Source: Bacteroidetes bacterium UBA955 (GTDB taxonomy: Bacteria > Bacteroidota > Bacteroidia > NS11-12g > UBA955). From it: a DNA stretch of 16,978 nt. How positions within the stretch are numbered: position 1 is the first letter of the stretch; every line of letters starts with the position of its first letter. Position numbers and translations under genes: made by a program. Shown piece by piece: positions 6,179 to 14,172 of the stretch. The notes under the pieces were generated by a model that saw only the letters and a list, made by a program, of their open reading frames with translations, searched no databases and was not told the DNA's origin. Where the stretch lies: contig DBCP01000148.1 in NCBI GenBank assembly GCA_002293105.1, positions 359-17,336 of the forward strand, given 5' to 3'.

Positions 6179-7014
6179 GCGCTCATCCACTTTTCGCGAA
6201 CGAAACTCTTCGCCAGCAGGGCGATTTTTTGAGAATTGGGGATACGCACGCGGCTTTCCAAAATATCTACCGCTGTGGTGCGTTCAATCTTCTCCAACAA
6301 CTTCAGGTAGTAGATGTAGGCAGTATAAACACCCAATCTGCACGCCACGGGCAACTGAACGATGCCTTGGTATGCGTGGGCAAAATCTTGCTTCACATCT
6401 TGGATGATGTCATACTTATCGGCATCCGTGAAGTGATTAAAATCTACACCAGGGAAGTACACGCGTCCTCGCTCATCTACATCCGAACGAATGTCGCGCA
6501 AGAAATTTACCTTTTGGAATGCAGCTCCCAAACTACGTGCAAATGGCACCAAGTGGTTGTATTGGGCTTCGTCGCCGTTGCAAAACACCTTCAAACACAT
6601 CAAACCCACAACTTCGGCACTGCCATAAATATACTCTGAATAACTCACCGCATTGTGGCTGCTGGTGTCCAAATCTTCCTCCATGGAATTGAAAAACGGC
6701 TCAATCAAATCTTTGCCAATGCCAAACTGATTCGCTGCCAATTGAAAGGCATGCAAAACGGGATTGGTACTGATACCCTCTTCGATGGCTTGGTATGTTT
6801 GTGCTTTAAAATCGGATAGAAGACGCTCTTTGTTGAATCCGTGAAAGGTGTCAACAATTTCATCTGCTACACGCACCAAACCGTAAATCGAAAACACAGC
6901 CCAACGGTTGTCTTTCGACAACAATCGAATCCCCAAGGAGAAACTGGTGCTGTAATTCAGCGCCAATTTGCGACTCATCGCGATGGAGGTATCATCAAAC
7001 AATTTAATGCTCAT
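6175..7014 (-). CDS. crtB: Phytoene synthase
   Basis: A 279-residue trans-isoprenyl synthase that condenses two geranylgeranyl diphosphates to phytoene, the first committed carotenoid step. The first Asp-rich motif is DEIVD at residues 51-55. The second is DIRSD at 174-178, inside the signature NFLRDIRSDVDERGRVYFP. The segment YSTSFSLGIRLL near the start and GSAEVVGLMCLKVF in the middle are also typical of the squalene/phytoene synthase family. CrtB rather than squalene synthase is supported by the overlap with crtI: its ATG (7012-7014) lies inside the end of crtI, an 11-base overlap. It is the last gene of a crtZ-crtI-crtB operon and ends tail to tail with radA. Confidence 0.96.
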   Translation of the reverse strand: MSIKLFDDTSIAMSRKLALNYSTSFSLGIRLLSKDNRWAVFSIYGLVRVADEIVDTFHGFNKERLLSDFKAQTYQAIEEGISTNPVLHAFQLAANQFGIGKDLIEPFFNSMEEDLDTSSHNAVSYSEYIYGSAEVVGLMCLKVFCNGDEAQYNHLVPFARSLGAAFQKVNFLRDIRSDVDERGRVYFPGVDFNHFTDADKYDIIQDVKQDFAHAYQGIVQLPVACRLGVYTAYIYYLKLLEKIERTTAVDILESRVRIPNSQKIALLAKSFVREKWMSA

Positions 7015-8476
7015 TTACAATCCTTTCTGTTACTAAGCGCGAACCGATGACCACAATGGGCAAACCGGTTCCTGGGTGGGTACTCGCTCCAACGTAATAC
7101 ACGTTACTGAGCTTTTCATCTTTGTTGGCAGGCCTCAATGCACCAATTTGATTCAGTCCGTGGGCAAGACCTAACCCACTGCCCTTGTACAAGTTAAACA
7201 TCTTCTGCCATTCGATGGGTGTATAAACAACTTGCGTAAGAATATTGTTTTTGATATCAAAATTTACACGCTTACCCAAGTCCTCAATGATCTCATCCAC
7301 CAACTTACCGGAATCACTCCAATCTGGTTTCACACGCATATCGGGAACCGGACATAGTATAAACAAATTCTCACAACCTTCGGGTGCACAATTGGGGTTG
7401 CTTTTGCTTGCCACGTTCACATAATAGTATGGCTTTTCTGGGGCCACCGTACTTCTAAAGATGGTATCGGCATACGCACGGAAATTATCGCCCAAATAAT
7501 AATTGTGGTGGTGGATACCCGGAATTGTGCCTTTCACACCCAAATATATGGTAAAGGGTGCCAAGGTCCACTCCATCTTATCGAGTTTCTCCTCAGTATA
7601 CTTCGCGCGATTCAAGAATTTACCACGGAACCAAGCCGCATCGGCATTGATCACAAACAAATCTGCGCGATAAACTTGTCCGTTCGCATCCGTCACCGAC
7701 ACCATTTTGCCTGCGCTGTGCTGAACCGACATGATTTCTGTGTTGTAGATCATTTTCACGCCCTTTTTCTCGAGCAATCCCATGATACCTTCCACGATTT
7801 TGTACATGCCGCCTTTCACGTTCCAATACCCATCGTGCTCCAATTCTGTGTAATTCAACAAATTGTACACGCTGGGGGTGTTAAACGGTGTTGCACCCAA
7901 GAAAAACGCCACCAATGAGAAAATGATTTTCACCTCTTCGCTTTCGAAATGTCGCTCCAACTCCTCCCAAAACGTCCTAAACATCTTTGGCAAGTGTTTG
8001 AACGGCACCGTGGCCATACTCAATGCATATGATACAATGTTATCGAAGTTGCGCTTGATGATTTTGTATTCGGTATCGTGAAAAATCTCTTTGGCTCCTT
8101 TGAGGTACCCGCGCACTTTGGTTTCAAAATCGCTTTCGATGCCTTTAAACTCTTCTGCCAAGCGATCCAAATCCTTGTAAATTTGAAACACGCGATCGCT
8201 GCCCGCCATGTTCACGGTATAAAGAGGATTCAACTCATTCAATTCAAACGGAATGGGTTCACCAATAGAATCAAACAATTCCTTGAATTCGTAGCTCATC
8301 GAAAAGAACGAAGGACCCACATCAAAGGTGAAGCCATCTTTCTTCAATAAATGAAGCCGTCCGCCAGGGATATCCTGCTTTTCAATCATGGTTACTTGGT
8401 AACCCTTGTAACTCAATCGAAGGGCCGTTGACAAGCCACCCAATCCTGCACCCACTACAATTACTGACTTAGTCAC
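7004..8476 (-). CDS. crtI: Phytoene desaturase (CrtI type)
   Basis: A 490-residue FAD-dependent carotenoid desaturase. The N-terminal dinucleotide-binding fold is VGAGLGGLSTALRLSYKG (8-25), followed by EKQDIPGGR. The C-terminal carotenoid-dehydrogenase signature is NVYYVGASTHPGTGLPIV. CrtI enzymes introduce four double bonds to turn phytoene into lycopene. Position next to crtB supports the phytoene desaturase role over a later-step CrtD or ketolase. The start is GTG at 8474-8476; no ATG precedes the FAD-binding fold. The GTG lies within the last codons of crtZ (eight-base overlap), and the stop overlaps crtB by 11 bases, so all three genes are probably translationally coupled. Confidence 0.96.
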   Translation of the reverse strand: MTKSVIVVGAGLGGLSTALRLSYKGYQVTMIEKQDIPGGRLHLLKKDGFTFDVGPSFFSMSYEFKELFDSIGEPIPFELNELNPLYTVNMAGSDRVFQIYKDLDRLAEEFKGIESDFETKVRGYLKGAKEIFHDTEYKIIKRNFDNIVSYALSMATVPFKHLPKMFRTFWEELERHFESEEVKIIFSLVAFFLGATPFNTPSVYNLLNYTELEHDGYWNVKGGMYKIVEGIMGLLEKKGVKMIYNTEIMSVQHSAGKMVSVTDANGQVYRADLFVINADAAWFRGKFLNRAKYTEEKLDKMEWTLAPFTIYLGVKGTIPGIHHHNYYLGDNFRAYADTIFRSTVAPEKPYYYVNVASKSNPNCAPEGCENLFILCPVPDMRVKPDWSDSGKLVDEIIEDLGKRVNFDIKNNILTQVVYTPIEWQKMFNLYKGSGLGLAHGLNQIGALRPANKDEKLSNVYYVGASTHPGTGLPIVVIGSRLVTERIVNEH

Positions 8477-8915
8477 GACCGTATTTATTTAGATATTTTT
8501 TTGGAACAAACAAGAATCCGAAGGCCTCTGCACCTTCTTTGGTATGTACTTCATGGTGTAAATGATGGGTTCTGCGCATCGCCTTGAAGTAGCGAGAGCG
8601 GGCCACACGCAACCATTTTACGCGTTGGTGAACAAACACATCGTGTACGAGGAAATAGGCTAAGCCATACAAGGCGATGCCAATTCCCGCAAAAAACCGC
8701 CAATCGTAATTAGCCGCACCTAAGATAATCAACCACGCCGAGGGAATGGCAAACATGAAACCGAACAAATCGTTCAGTTCGAAGGTGCCTTTTCGGGGTT
8801 TGTGGTGACTCTCATGCCAAAACCACATAAAGCCATGCATCACGTATTTGTGGGAAAACCAAGCCACAAATTCCATGAAAAAGAAAAATAGAAGTACTAT
8901 GAAGGTATTAACCAT
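8469..8915 (-). CDS. crtZ: Beta-carotene hydroxylase (CrtZ type)
   Basis: A 148-residue membrane di-iron hydroxylase that adds the 3-hydroxyl to beta-ionone rings. All histidine clusters are present: HKYVMH (22-27), HESHH (34-38), HDVFVH (91-96) and HHLHHEVH (117-124). Hydrophobic segments lie at about 4-20, 50-68 and 75-92. The length fits bacterial CrtZ. It is the first gene of the crtZ-crtI-crtB operon. Start ATG 8913-8915 precedes the first membrane segment. No clean TAnnTTTG promoter was found in the 97 bases upstream. A seven-codon upstream reading frame (8908-8931) overlaps its start codon. A general fatty-acid hydroxylase is the alternative, but operon position makes CrtZ most likely. 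Confidence 0.93.
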   Translation of the reverse strand: MVNTFIVLLFFFFMEFVAWFSHKYVMHGFMWFWHESHHKPRKGTFELNDLFGFMFAIPSAWLIILGAANYDWRFFAGIGIALYGLAYFLVHDVFVHQRVKWLRVARSRYFKAMRRTHHLHHEVHTKEGAEAFGFLFVPKKYLNKYGRD

Positions 8916-9012
8916 ATTGTTGACGATTCATATTTTAACACGCCAACATAATAAAGGTTTTGTGTAAATAAATGATTTTTTCGATAAAAAAGATTAAACA
9001 AAACGTTTCTTA

Positions 9013-10191
9013 TCATTTTGGTAATATGCCTTTGGGTTTGGGTGCATCCAACCGATACGTTACACCCAACGAGATGAGGTAATCCGCAAATGCAGCATCA
9101 CCGTTTCGGGCGACACCTGTGGCATCCTGCACCTCTTTATCGGTAACAGATTGTTTGCGAATGCGATACAAAGCAATAGGCATATTGAAATTCACCGTGG
9201 TTTTGCCTTTCATATAGGTTACACCGGGCTCTGCAGCAATGGTATAACCGGGTCTGCGGAAGCCGTAACTCTCACCCACAAGATCCCTCACTGGCACTCC
9301 TTCCAATCGGGCACCCCACGAAAACGATAATCCATGCAACTGCGATTGTGATAAAAATCCAAGTCGTGCCGCATATTGATCGGCCACTGAACACATGTAT
9401 TCATTGGTAAAAACTTGAGAAACTCCATTCACAACGATGGTTGTACGTCGGTTGGTCATCGTACCATTCACACCGCGAGGATTCAAAATATAAAAGGCAT
9501 TTCCGTAGGCAAACAACCCATCAGCCATTTCCCAAAAACCTTGCATTTCCAACGACAAGCCAAGGCCACCATCGCCCAACTGGATACTTTGGTCAACCGG
9601 ACGGTAAACGGTCTTACGCGATGAACTACCTGTCACCGGATCTGTCACCATCACATTGTAAAAACTATCTTGCACATTCCAATTACCGGTGGGCAATTTC
9701 AGCCCTACCCCCAACATCAAATTGCTTTTTGTGTGTGAAACTGGATTCCACAGCCATTTACTTATGCCAATTCTCGCATCGCCAATACCGGCCGATGTAG
9801 AGGTTTTTCTCGCACCGGGGAATGTGGTTGTTTGTCCGCCATGCTCATAATAGCTCGACCGATCCGTATACGATACGGGCAAATTTACATTCAGCTGGGT
9901 GCGGAGGGTCAAACCCATAGAAGCAGAAATATCAATGGTATTAGAATAATTGATTACTTGGGTTTGTTTTACCAAGCGATCGTATTGTTCTTCATCGCCT
10001 TTGAAATGACGGAACGATTCAAAATATCTATAATTGGCACCTACTTGCCATTGTTTTGGGGCGAGGGCAAGGCCCGAGCCTCCCGCAACACCGCAACCGC
10101 CAAACCCACGCACAGCCACACAGCCTTGCGCTTTTGCATTGGAAACACCCAAAACCAAAAAGGAAGCAACCAAGAAACTTCTTAATTTCAT
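9013..10191 (-). CDS. Predicted outer-membrane beta-barrel protein of unknown function
   Basis: A 392-residue exported protein with a signal peptide (1-21, cleavage after AKA before Gln22). The rest is rich in alternating polar/aromatic strands typical of outer-membrane barrels: WQVGANYRYFESF, LMLGVGLKLPTGNW, GLGLSLEMQGFWEM, ISLGVTYRL. The GVGLKLPTGNW-type segment recalls the transporter-like barrels often annotated as phenol-degradation meta-pathway or FadL-like proteins. The similarity is by pattern only and no substrate can be named. Two cysteines near the mature N-terminus (CVAVRGFGGC) are unusual. It is a single gene between the crt operon and murB. A TAACTTTG box lies 17 bases before ATG 10189-10191. 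It is in the same orientation as crtZ, 97 bases away, with no strong terminator between them. Confidence 0.75.
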   Translation of the reverse strand: MKLRSFLVASFLVLGVSNAKAQGCVAVRGFGGCGVAGGSGLALAPKQWQVGANYRYFESFRHFKGDEEQYDRLVKQTQVINYSNTIDISASMGLTLRTQLNVNLPVSYTDRSSYYEHGGQTTTFPGARKTSTSAGIGDARIGISKWLWNPVSHTKSNLMLGVGLKLPTGNWNVQDSFYNVMVTDPVTGSSSRKTVYRPVDQSIQLGDGGLGLSLEMQGFWEMADGLFAYGNAFYILNPRGVNGTMTNRRTTIVVNGVSQVFTNEYMCSVADQYAARLGFLSQSQLHGLSFSWGARLEGVPVRDLVGESYGFRRPGYTIAAEPGVTYMKGKTTVNFNMPIALYRIRKQSVTDKEVQDATGVARNGDAAFADYLISLGVTYRLDAPKPKGILPK

Positions 10192-10208
10192 AAAATGATA
10201 AGTTCTGT

Positions 10209-10216
10209 CAAAGTTA
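10209..10216 (-). promoter_or_regulatory. Candidate -7 promoter box of the outer-membrane protein gene
   Basis: TAACTTTG on the minus strand matches TAnnTTTG and ends 17 bases before ATG 10191. No TTG lies at the usual upstream spacing, so the call rests on the -7 box alone. Confidence 0.42.
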
Positions 10217-10245
10217 ATCCAAAACCATCGTAATTTGCGTTTCTA

Positions 10246-10279
10246 TTGGACAAAACCAATACCAATACACCAACATTTG
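10246..10279 (+). promoter_or_regulatory. Weak candidate promoter of murB
   Basis: TTG (10246-10248), a 23-base spacer and AACATTTG (10272-10279) resemble the Bacteroidota promoter with one mismatch in the -7 box. The box ends six bases before the GTG start, again implying a leaderless or nearly leaderless mRNA. Confidence 0.28.
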
Positions 10280-10285
10280 CGGACC

Positions 10286-11311
10286 GTGACTCAACCATTC
10301 CACACACAAAACCAATCGTTAAAGGCGTTCAATACCTTTGGATTTGATGTCGTTGCGCACCAATATTTACCCATCGAATCACCCGAAGACCTAACCGCAC
10401 TGTTTCAAAAACATGCGTTCGAGAAGCAGCCATTTGGCATTTTGGGCGGCGGCAGTAACATTACATTCACGCAAGATTTCTCGGGATTGCTGTTGCACAA
10501 TCGCATTCAAGGCCACACCATCATTGAGGAGAACTCAGACCATGTTATCGTGGAATTTGGCGGTGGCGAAAATTGGCACGAAACGGTTTTGTACACCCTT
10601 GAAAAAGGTTGGGGCGGATTGGAAAATCTCAGTCTGATTCCCGGCACAGTGGGTGCATCGCCCATTCAAAACATCGGCGCGTACGGCGTTGAAATCAAGG
10701 ACACCTTTCATGCCCTCACCGCGTTTCACATCCCCACGGGTACCTTTCACACACTGTATCACTCAGATTGTGCATTCGGCTATCGCGACAGTGTATTCAA
10801 AAGCGAGAAAAAAGGACAGTATTTTATCACGGCGGTTCAATTCAAATTGAGCAAACAACCGGTGATCAAAACCCAATACGGCGATATTCAGGCCACCCTA
10901 GATGGTTGGGGTATTTCCGAGCCCAGCATCCGCGACATCAGCAATGCCGTGATTCACATCAGACAAAGCAAACTGCCCAACCCCGCAGAAATTGGCAATT
11001 GCGGCAGCTTTTTCAAAAACCCCGTGGTTGATAGCCAAATCATCCCCGCATTGACCGTCCAATACCCCGATATCAAAACTTTCCCGGCAGGTGAAGGACT
11101 CACAAAAGTGCCCGCAGGATGGCTTATCGAAAAGGCCGGCTGGAAAGGTTTCAAACGAAATCAAATTGGCGTTCATGCCAAACAAGCCCTCGTATTGGTG
11201 AATTATGGCGGTGGCACAGGCGCAGAAATCATCGCTTTGGCGAAGGAAATTCAGGCAGACATCTTCCAAAAGTTCGGCATCGAATTGGAGATGGAAGTCA
11301 ATGCGTGGTAG
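10286..11311 (+). CDS. murB: UDP-N-acetylenolpyruvoylglucosamine reductase MurB
   Basis: A 341-residue flavoenzyme that reduces UDP-GlcNAc-enolpyruvate to UDP-MurNAc with NADPH, in peptidoglycan precursor synthesis. Family motifs in order: KAFNTFGFDV near the start, LGGGSNITF, the FAD-contacting IPGTVGASPIQNIGAYG, YRDSVFK, and NCGSFFKNP with the proton-donor serine at about residue 241. The C-terminal IELEMEVNAW includes the catalytic-glutamate region. It is the E. coli-like type I form. No ATG exists before the conserved start. GTG 10286-10288 gives MTQPFHTQNQSLKAFNTF, matching the usual N-terminus, whereas a TTG at 10235 would add 17 unlikely residues. It is divergent from the barrel gene. 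The T9SS protein gene follows after 44 bases. Confidence 0.95.
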   Translation: MTQPFHTQNQSLKAFNTFGFDVVAHQYLPIESPEDLTALFQKHAFEKQPFGILGGGSNITFTQDFSGLLLHNRIQGHTIIEENSDHVIVEFGGGENWHETVLYTLEKGWGGLENLSLIPGTVGASPIQNIGAYGVEIKDTFHALTAFHIPTGTFHTLYHSDCAFGYRDSVFKSEKKGQYFITAVQFKLSKQPVIKTQYGDIQATLDGWGISEPSIRDISNAVIHIRQSKLPNPAEIGNCGSFFKNPVVDSQIIPALTVQYPDIKTFPAGEGLTKVPAGWLIEKAGWKGFKRNQIGVHAKQALVLVNYGGGTGAEIIALAKEIQADIFQKFGIELEMEVNAW

Positions 11312-11355
11312 TTTTCAAGCATCGGCATTCCCATTTTTTCCGTAAATTGCACTCA

Positions 11356-13410
11356 ATGAAACGCCTTCTCGTTTTTTTGGCTTCGGCCATACTTTCCCCC
11401 TGCATCTTTGCGCAGAATGGTCCTACTGTAGATATCATCCGTAACCACAAAACGATGCTGTCGCACATTTTTGATCCGGCCACCGCAGCGGACGCTTTTT
11501 TACTTCCTATCGATAAAGCCGGCGAAATGCCCATGCCCACGGGCATCAACGAAACACTTCGCAAACAAGTGGATGCGGCGCGCACTGCAAAGCTCAATCA
11601 GAAAACCCTCGAAAATAGAGGCATCATCAACGACAACCCCACTCCTGGGGGTGACATAACCACCCTTTCTCAACGCGGCACAGATGTTCCTCCAGGGGCA
11701 GGCACTCCCAACGACAACCACATTGCGGTAGGAAACGACGGAAAAATTGTGAGTGTGATGAATACCGTCATTCGCGTACACAACGACACCGGCAAAGTCA
11801 TCAAAGCATTTACGTTGGAGAATTTCGCACTGAACCCCAACATCAAAAAAGACCCCATCCCTACCCTTAATCGCACTTATGACCCACGGGTAGTCTATGA
11901 CCCCTACACGGATCGCTATATCGTATTGTATATGCATGGAACCACAGACAAGACGAGTTTCATTGTCGTAGGATTTTCCAGCAGCAACGACCCCACAAAG
12001 CCATGGTATGTTTACAAAGTCCCTGGTACACCCATTCAGGACACCGTTTGGAGCGATTACCCGATTGTGAGTCAAACCAAAGAAGACCTATTTTTCACCG
12101 TAAACTTGCTGCACAATGGCAGTTCTTGGGAAGAAGGATTCGTGGAGGCTGTAATTTGGCAATTGAACAAAGACGATGGATACCGTGGCGATACGCTGAA
12201 CAAGAACTTCTTTCACAACATCAAATACGATGGCGTTTCCATTTGGAGTATTTGCGCGATTCAAAATGGTCCGATGCCCGGTGGGGTTGATAACTACTTC
12301 TTGAGTGTACGTCCTTATGCCCAACAGAACGACACTGTATTTGTGCATCGAATCACCAACACATTGCGAAGCGGTCAGGCAAATTACGAATTGGGGGTAT
12401 TCAAAAGTCCAATCAAATACGGCTTCCCTTCCAGCGCTTTGGTCCCCGATACCGCATTTCGGTTGCGGACCAATGACGCGCGTGTATTAAGTGGTGTGAG
12501 GATGGGGTCACAAATCCATTATTTTCAAAACTGCATGAATTTTAACACAATGCAGGCGCATATTATGCATGGAAGCATTTACAACTTAACCCTACCCAGT
12601 GGAAAAATGGCCTCATTTGGTGCACTGAAGGAGAAAGGCAAAATAGGAATGCATGCCACGGCGCCAAAAAGATGGAACGAGGGCGGCGCATCGATCAAAG
12701 CCCATTTATACACCAACGATAGTTTAGACTTTGGATACCCTGCAGTGGCAGCTGCTGGCATGGAACCCAACAGCGAAAGTGACCCTCTCGACCCTTCGAT
12801 GATGGTTACATCGGTATTTTCAGGACGCAAGCATTTCCCCGGAACAGGTGCGTTTTACATCAACCGCTATGGTGAGTACAGCGATTACCAGATTTTGAAA
12901 AAGGGACAGTCGATCATCAATTACACATTCATCAAACCGGCGGAACAGCGTTGGGGTGATTACGAGGGAATCCAAGCCAAATTCAATGAAAAAGGCGTAT
13001 TCTACTTGGTGGGGTCTTGGGGCAAAACCAACAGCATGTTTGCCTATGTGGCGAGAGTGAAGGTGAAAGATACTGTATACGACAACCCAATTGCCGAAGT
13101 GCGCGTATTTCCTGTGCCCACCACTGAGAATTTGCAAATTGAAATTCAGAACGGCACCTATGCGAGCATCACAGGACAGATTTATACGATGGATGGGAAA
13201 TTGGTTGCAGCCAAATCGCCGAGTACAAATCAAACCTTGGCCATTCCGGGCGATGAAAGTTTCAGCCTATCGCTAGAACCTGGGACCCATCGCTATGCAT
13301 TGCATACATTAGGCTTACCCAAAGGCATTTATATCTTGCGCTTGGATCTAACAGCGGGCAGTTGGGGTGCGGAGTCAGATTCGCAAACGTTCAAATTCGT
13401 CGTTCAATAA
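11356..13410 (+). CDS. Large secreted protein with C-terminal T9SS type A sorting domain
   Basis: A 684-residue exported protein. The signal peptide is residues 1-19 (MKRLLVFLASAILSPCIFA, then Gln20). The C-terminal about 85 residues are a T9SS sorting domain: VRVFPVPTTENLQI, then YTMDGKLV and LPKGIYILRL, ending in FKFVVQ. The body has segments such as NDNHIAVGNDGKIVSVMNT, YDPRVVYDPYTDRYIVLY and WGDYEGIQAKF that look like a beta-propeller-type repeat fold. I see no catalytic motif and cannot assign a function. It probably ends on the cell surface or is released. ATG 11356-11358 is chosen because it opens the signal peptide; the longer in-frame extension overlaps murB. truB starts seven bases after its stop, so truB may be cotranscribed with it. 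Confidence 0.87.
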   Translation: MKRLLVFLASAILSPCIFAQNGPTVDIIRNHKTMLSHIFDPATAADAFLLPIDKAGEMPMPTGINETLRKQVDAARTAKLNQKTLENRGIINDNPTPGGDITTLSQRGTDVPPGAGTPNDNHIAVGNDGKIVSVMNTVIRVHNDTGKVIKAFTLENFALNPNIKKDPIPTLNRTYDPRVVYDPYTDRYIVLYMHGTTDKTSFIVVGFSSSNDPTKPWYVYKVPGTPIQDTVWSDYPIVSQTKEDLFFTVNLLHNGSSWEEGFVEAVIWQLNKDDGYRGDTLNKNFFHNIKYDGVSIWSICAIQNGPMPGGVDNYFLSVRPYAQQNDTVFVHRITNTLRSGQANYELGVFKSPIKYGFPSSALVPDTAFRLRTNDARVLSGVRMGSQIHYFQNCMNFNTMQAHIMHGSIYNLTLPSGKMASFGALKEKGKIGMHATAPKRWNEGGASIKAHLYTNDSLDFGYPAVAAAGMEPNSESDPLDPSMMVTSVFSGRKHFPGTGAFYINRYGEYSDYQILKKGQSIINYTFIKPAEQRWGDYEGIQAKFNEKGVFYLVGSWGKTNSMFAYVARVKVKDTVYDNPIAEVRVFPVPTTENLQIEIQNGTYASITGQIYTMDGKLVAAKSPSTNQTLAIPGDESFSLSLEPGTHRYALHTLGLPKGIYILRLDLTAGSWGAESDSQTFKFVVQ

Positions 13411-13417
13411 CCGACTG

Positions 13418-14125
13418 ATGAAGGAAAACACCAACCCCAATGCACGACCGAAAGGCGAAATTTTACTGATCAACAAGCCCTATGGCTGGTCCTCGTTTCA
13501 GGCAGTAAAAAAGGTTCGATATGTTACGCGGGCAAAAAAAGTGGGGCATGCAGGAACCTTAGATCCATTGGCCAGCGGCCTACTCATTATTTGTACCGAA
13601 CAACAAACCAAAGGGATTCAAGCGATTCAGGATGCCGAAAAAGAGTACGAAGGCACAATTACTTTGGGAGCAACTACGCCGAGTTACGACATGGAAACGG
13701 AGCCCAATGCCCATTTCCCAACGGAACACATAACCCACGAGCTCATTTACGCAACCACCCAACAGTTTTTGGGTGAAATTTCACAAATCCCACCCTTGTT
13801 TTCAGCCTTAAAAGTTGATGGAAAAAGGGCTTATACACTCGCAAGACAGGGTGATACTACGGTACTAAAATCGCGAAACATCACCATTTACGATTTTGAA
13901 ATCACCCGCATCGAAATGCCTGAGATTGATTTCAGGGTTCGTTGCAGCAAAGGAACGTATATCCGCTCTTTGGCCTTTGATTTCGGAAAGGCGCTGAACG
14001 CTGGCGGGTATTTATCGAGATTGGTCCGAACGAAAATTGGCGAACACCACTTGGAGAATGCGGTACCTCCCAACGAATTTGAAATACAGTGGAAAGCAAA
14101 AAATCCAAGGCCAGAAGGCGAGTAA
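13418..14125 (+). CDS. truB: tRNA pseudouridine(55) synthase TruB
   Basis: A 235-residue enzyme that converts U55 to pseudouridine in the T-loop of tRNAs. The TruB signature is clear: LLINKPYGWSSFQAV (16-30), KVGHAGTLDPLASG with the catalytic Asp49, IPPLFSALKVDGKRAY, and CSKGTYIRSLAFDFG. The length is normal for Bacteroidota, which often lack a long C-terminal PUA domain. The ATG at 13418-13420 is used; the in-frame GTG at 13367 would overlap the T9SS gene and add a non-conserved stretch. It lies seven bases after the T9SS protein gene and 47 bases before the next gene, in the same direction. Confidence 0.96.
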   Translation: MKENTNPNARPKGEILLINKPYGWSSFQAVKKVRYVTRAKKVGHAGTLDPLASGLLIICTEQQTKGIQAIQDAEKEYEGTITLGATTPSYDMETEPNAHFPTEHITHELIYATTQQFLGEISQIPPLFSALKVDGKRAYTLARQGDTTVLKSRNITIYDFEITRIEMPEIDFRVRCSKGTYIRSLAFDFGKALNAGGYLSRLVRTKIGEHHLENAVPPNEFEIQWKAKNPRPEGE

Positions 14126-14158
14126 CGAAGGCCTTTAAAAATTTGGGCCGATTTTTGC

Positions 14159-14166
14159 TACCTTTG
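14159..14166 (+). promoter_or_regulatory. Candidate -7 promoter box of the TlpA-like lipoprotein gene
   Basis: TACCTTTG matches TAnnTTTG and ends six bases before ATG 14173 (15 before ATG 14182). No TTG lies 17-23 bases upstream of the box. If used, the first ATG would be leaderless or the second ATG would have a short leader. Confidence 0.42.
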
Positions 14167-14172
14167 GAAAAC

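Noticed and set aside
8975..8991. TTTTTT-ATCG-AAAAAA-like symmetry between the barrel gene and crtZ as a terminator or operator
   Set aside because: The stem is only A-T pairs in AT-rich DNA, with no GC core, so it cannot be separated from base composition.
11119..11355. Upstream extension of the large T9SS gene into murB
   Set aside because: It is out of frame with conserved murB codons and would place the signal peptide 79 residues inside the protein.
11500..12075. A 191-codon minus-strand frame inside the large T9SS protein gene
   Set aside because: Antisense to a gene with clear signal peptide and sorting domain; the translated sequence has no recognisable family pattern.
14089..14172. 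Upstream extension of the TlpA-like gene starting within truB
   Set aside because: The extension is basic and not signal-like, and it overlaps the end of truB. The lipoprotein signal begins at ATG 14173 or 14182.
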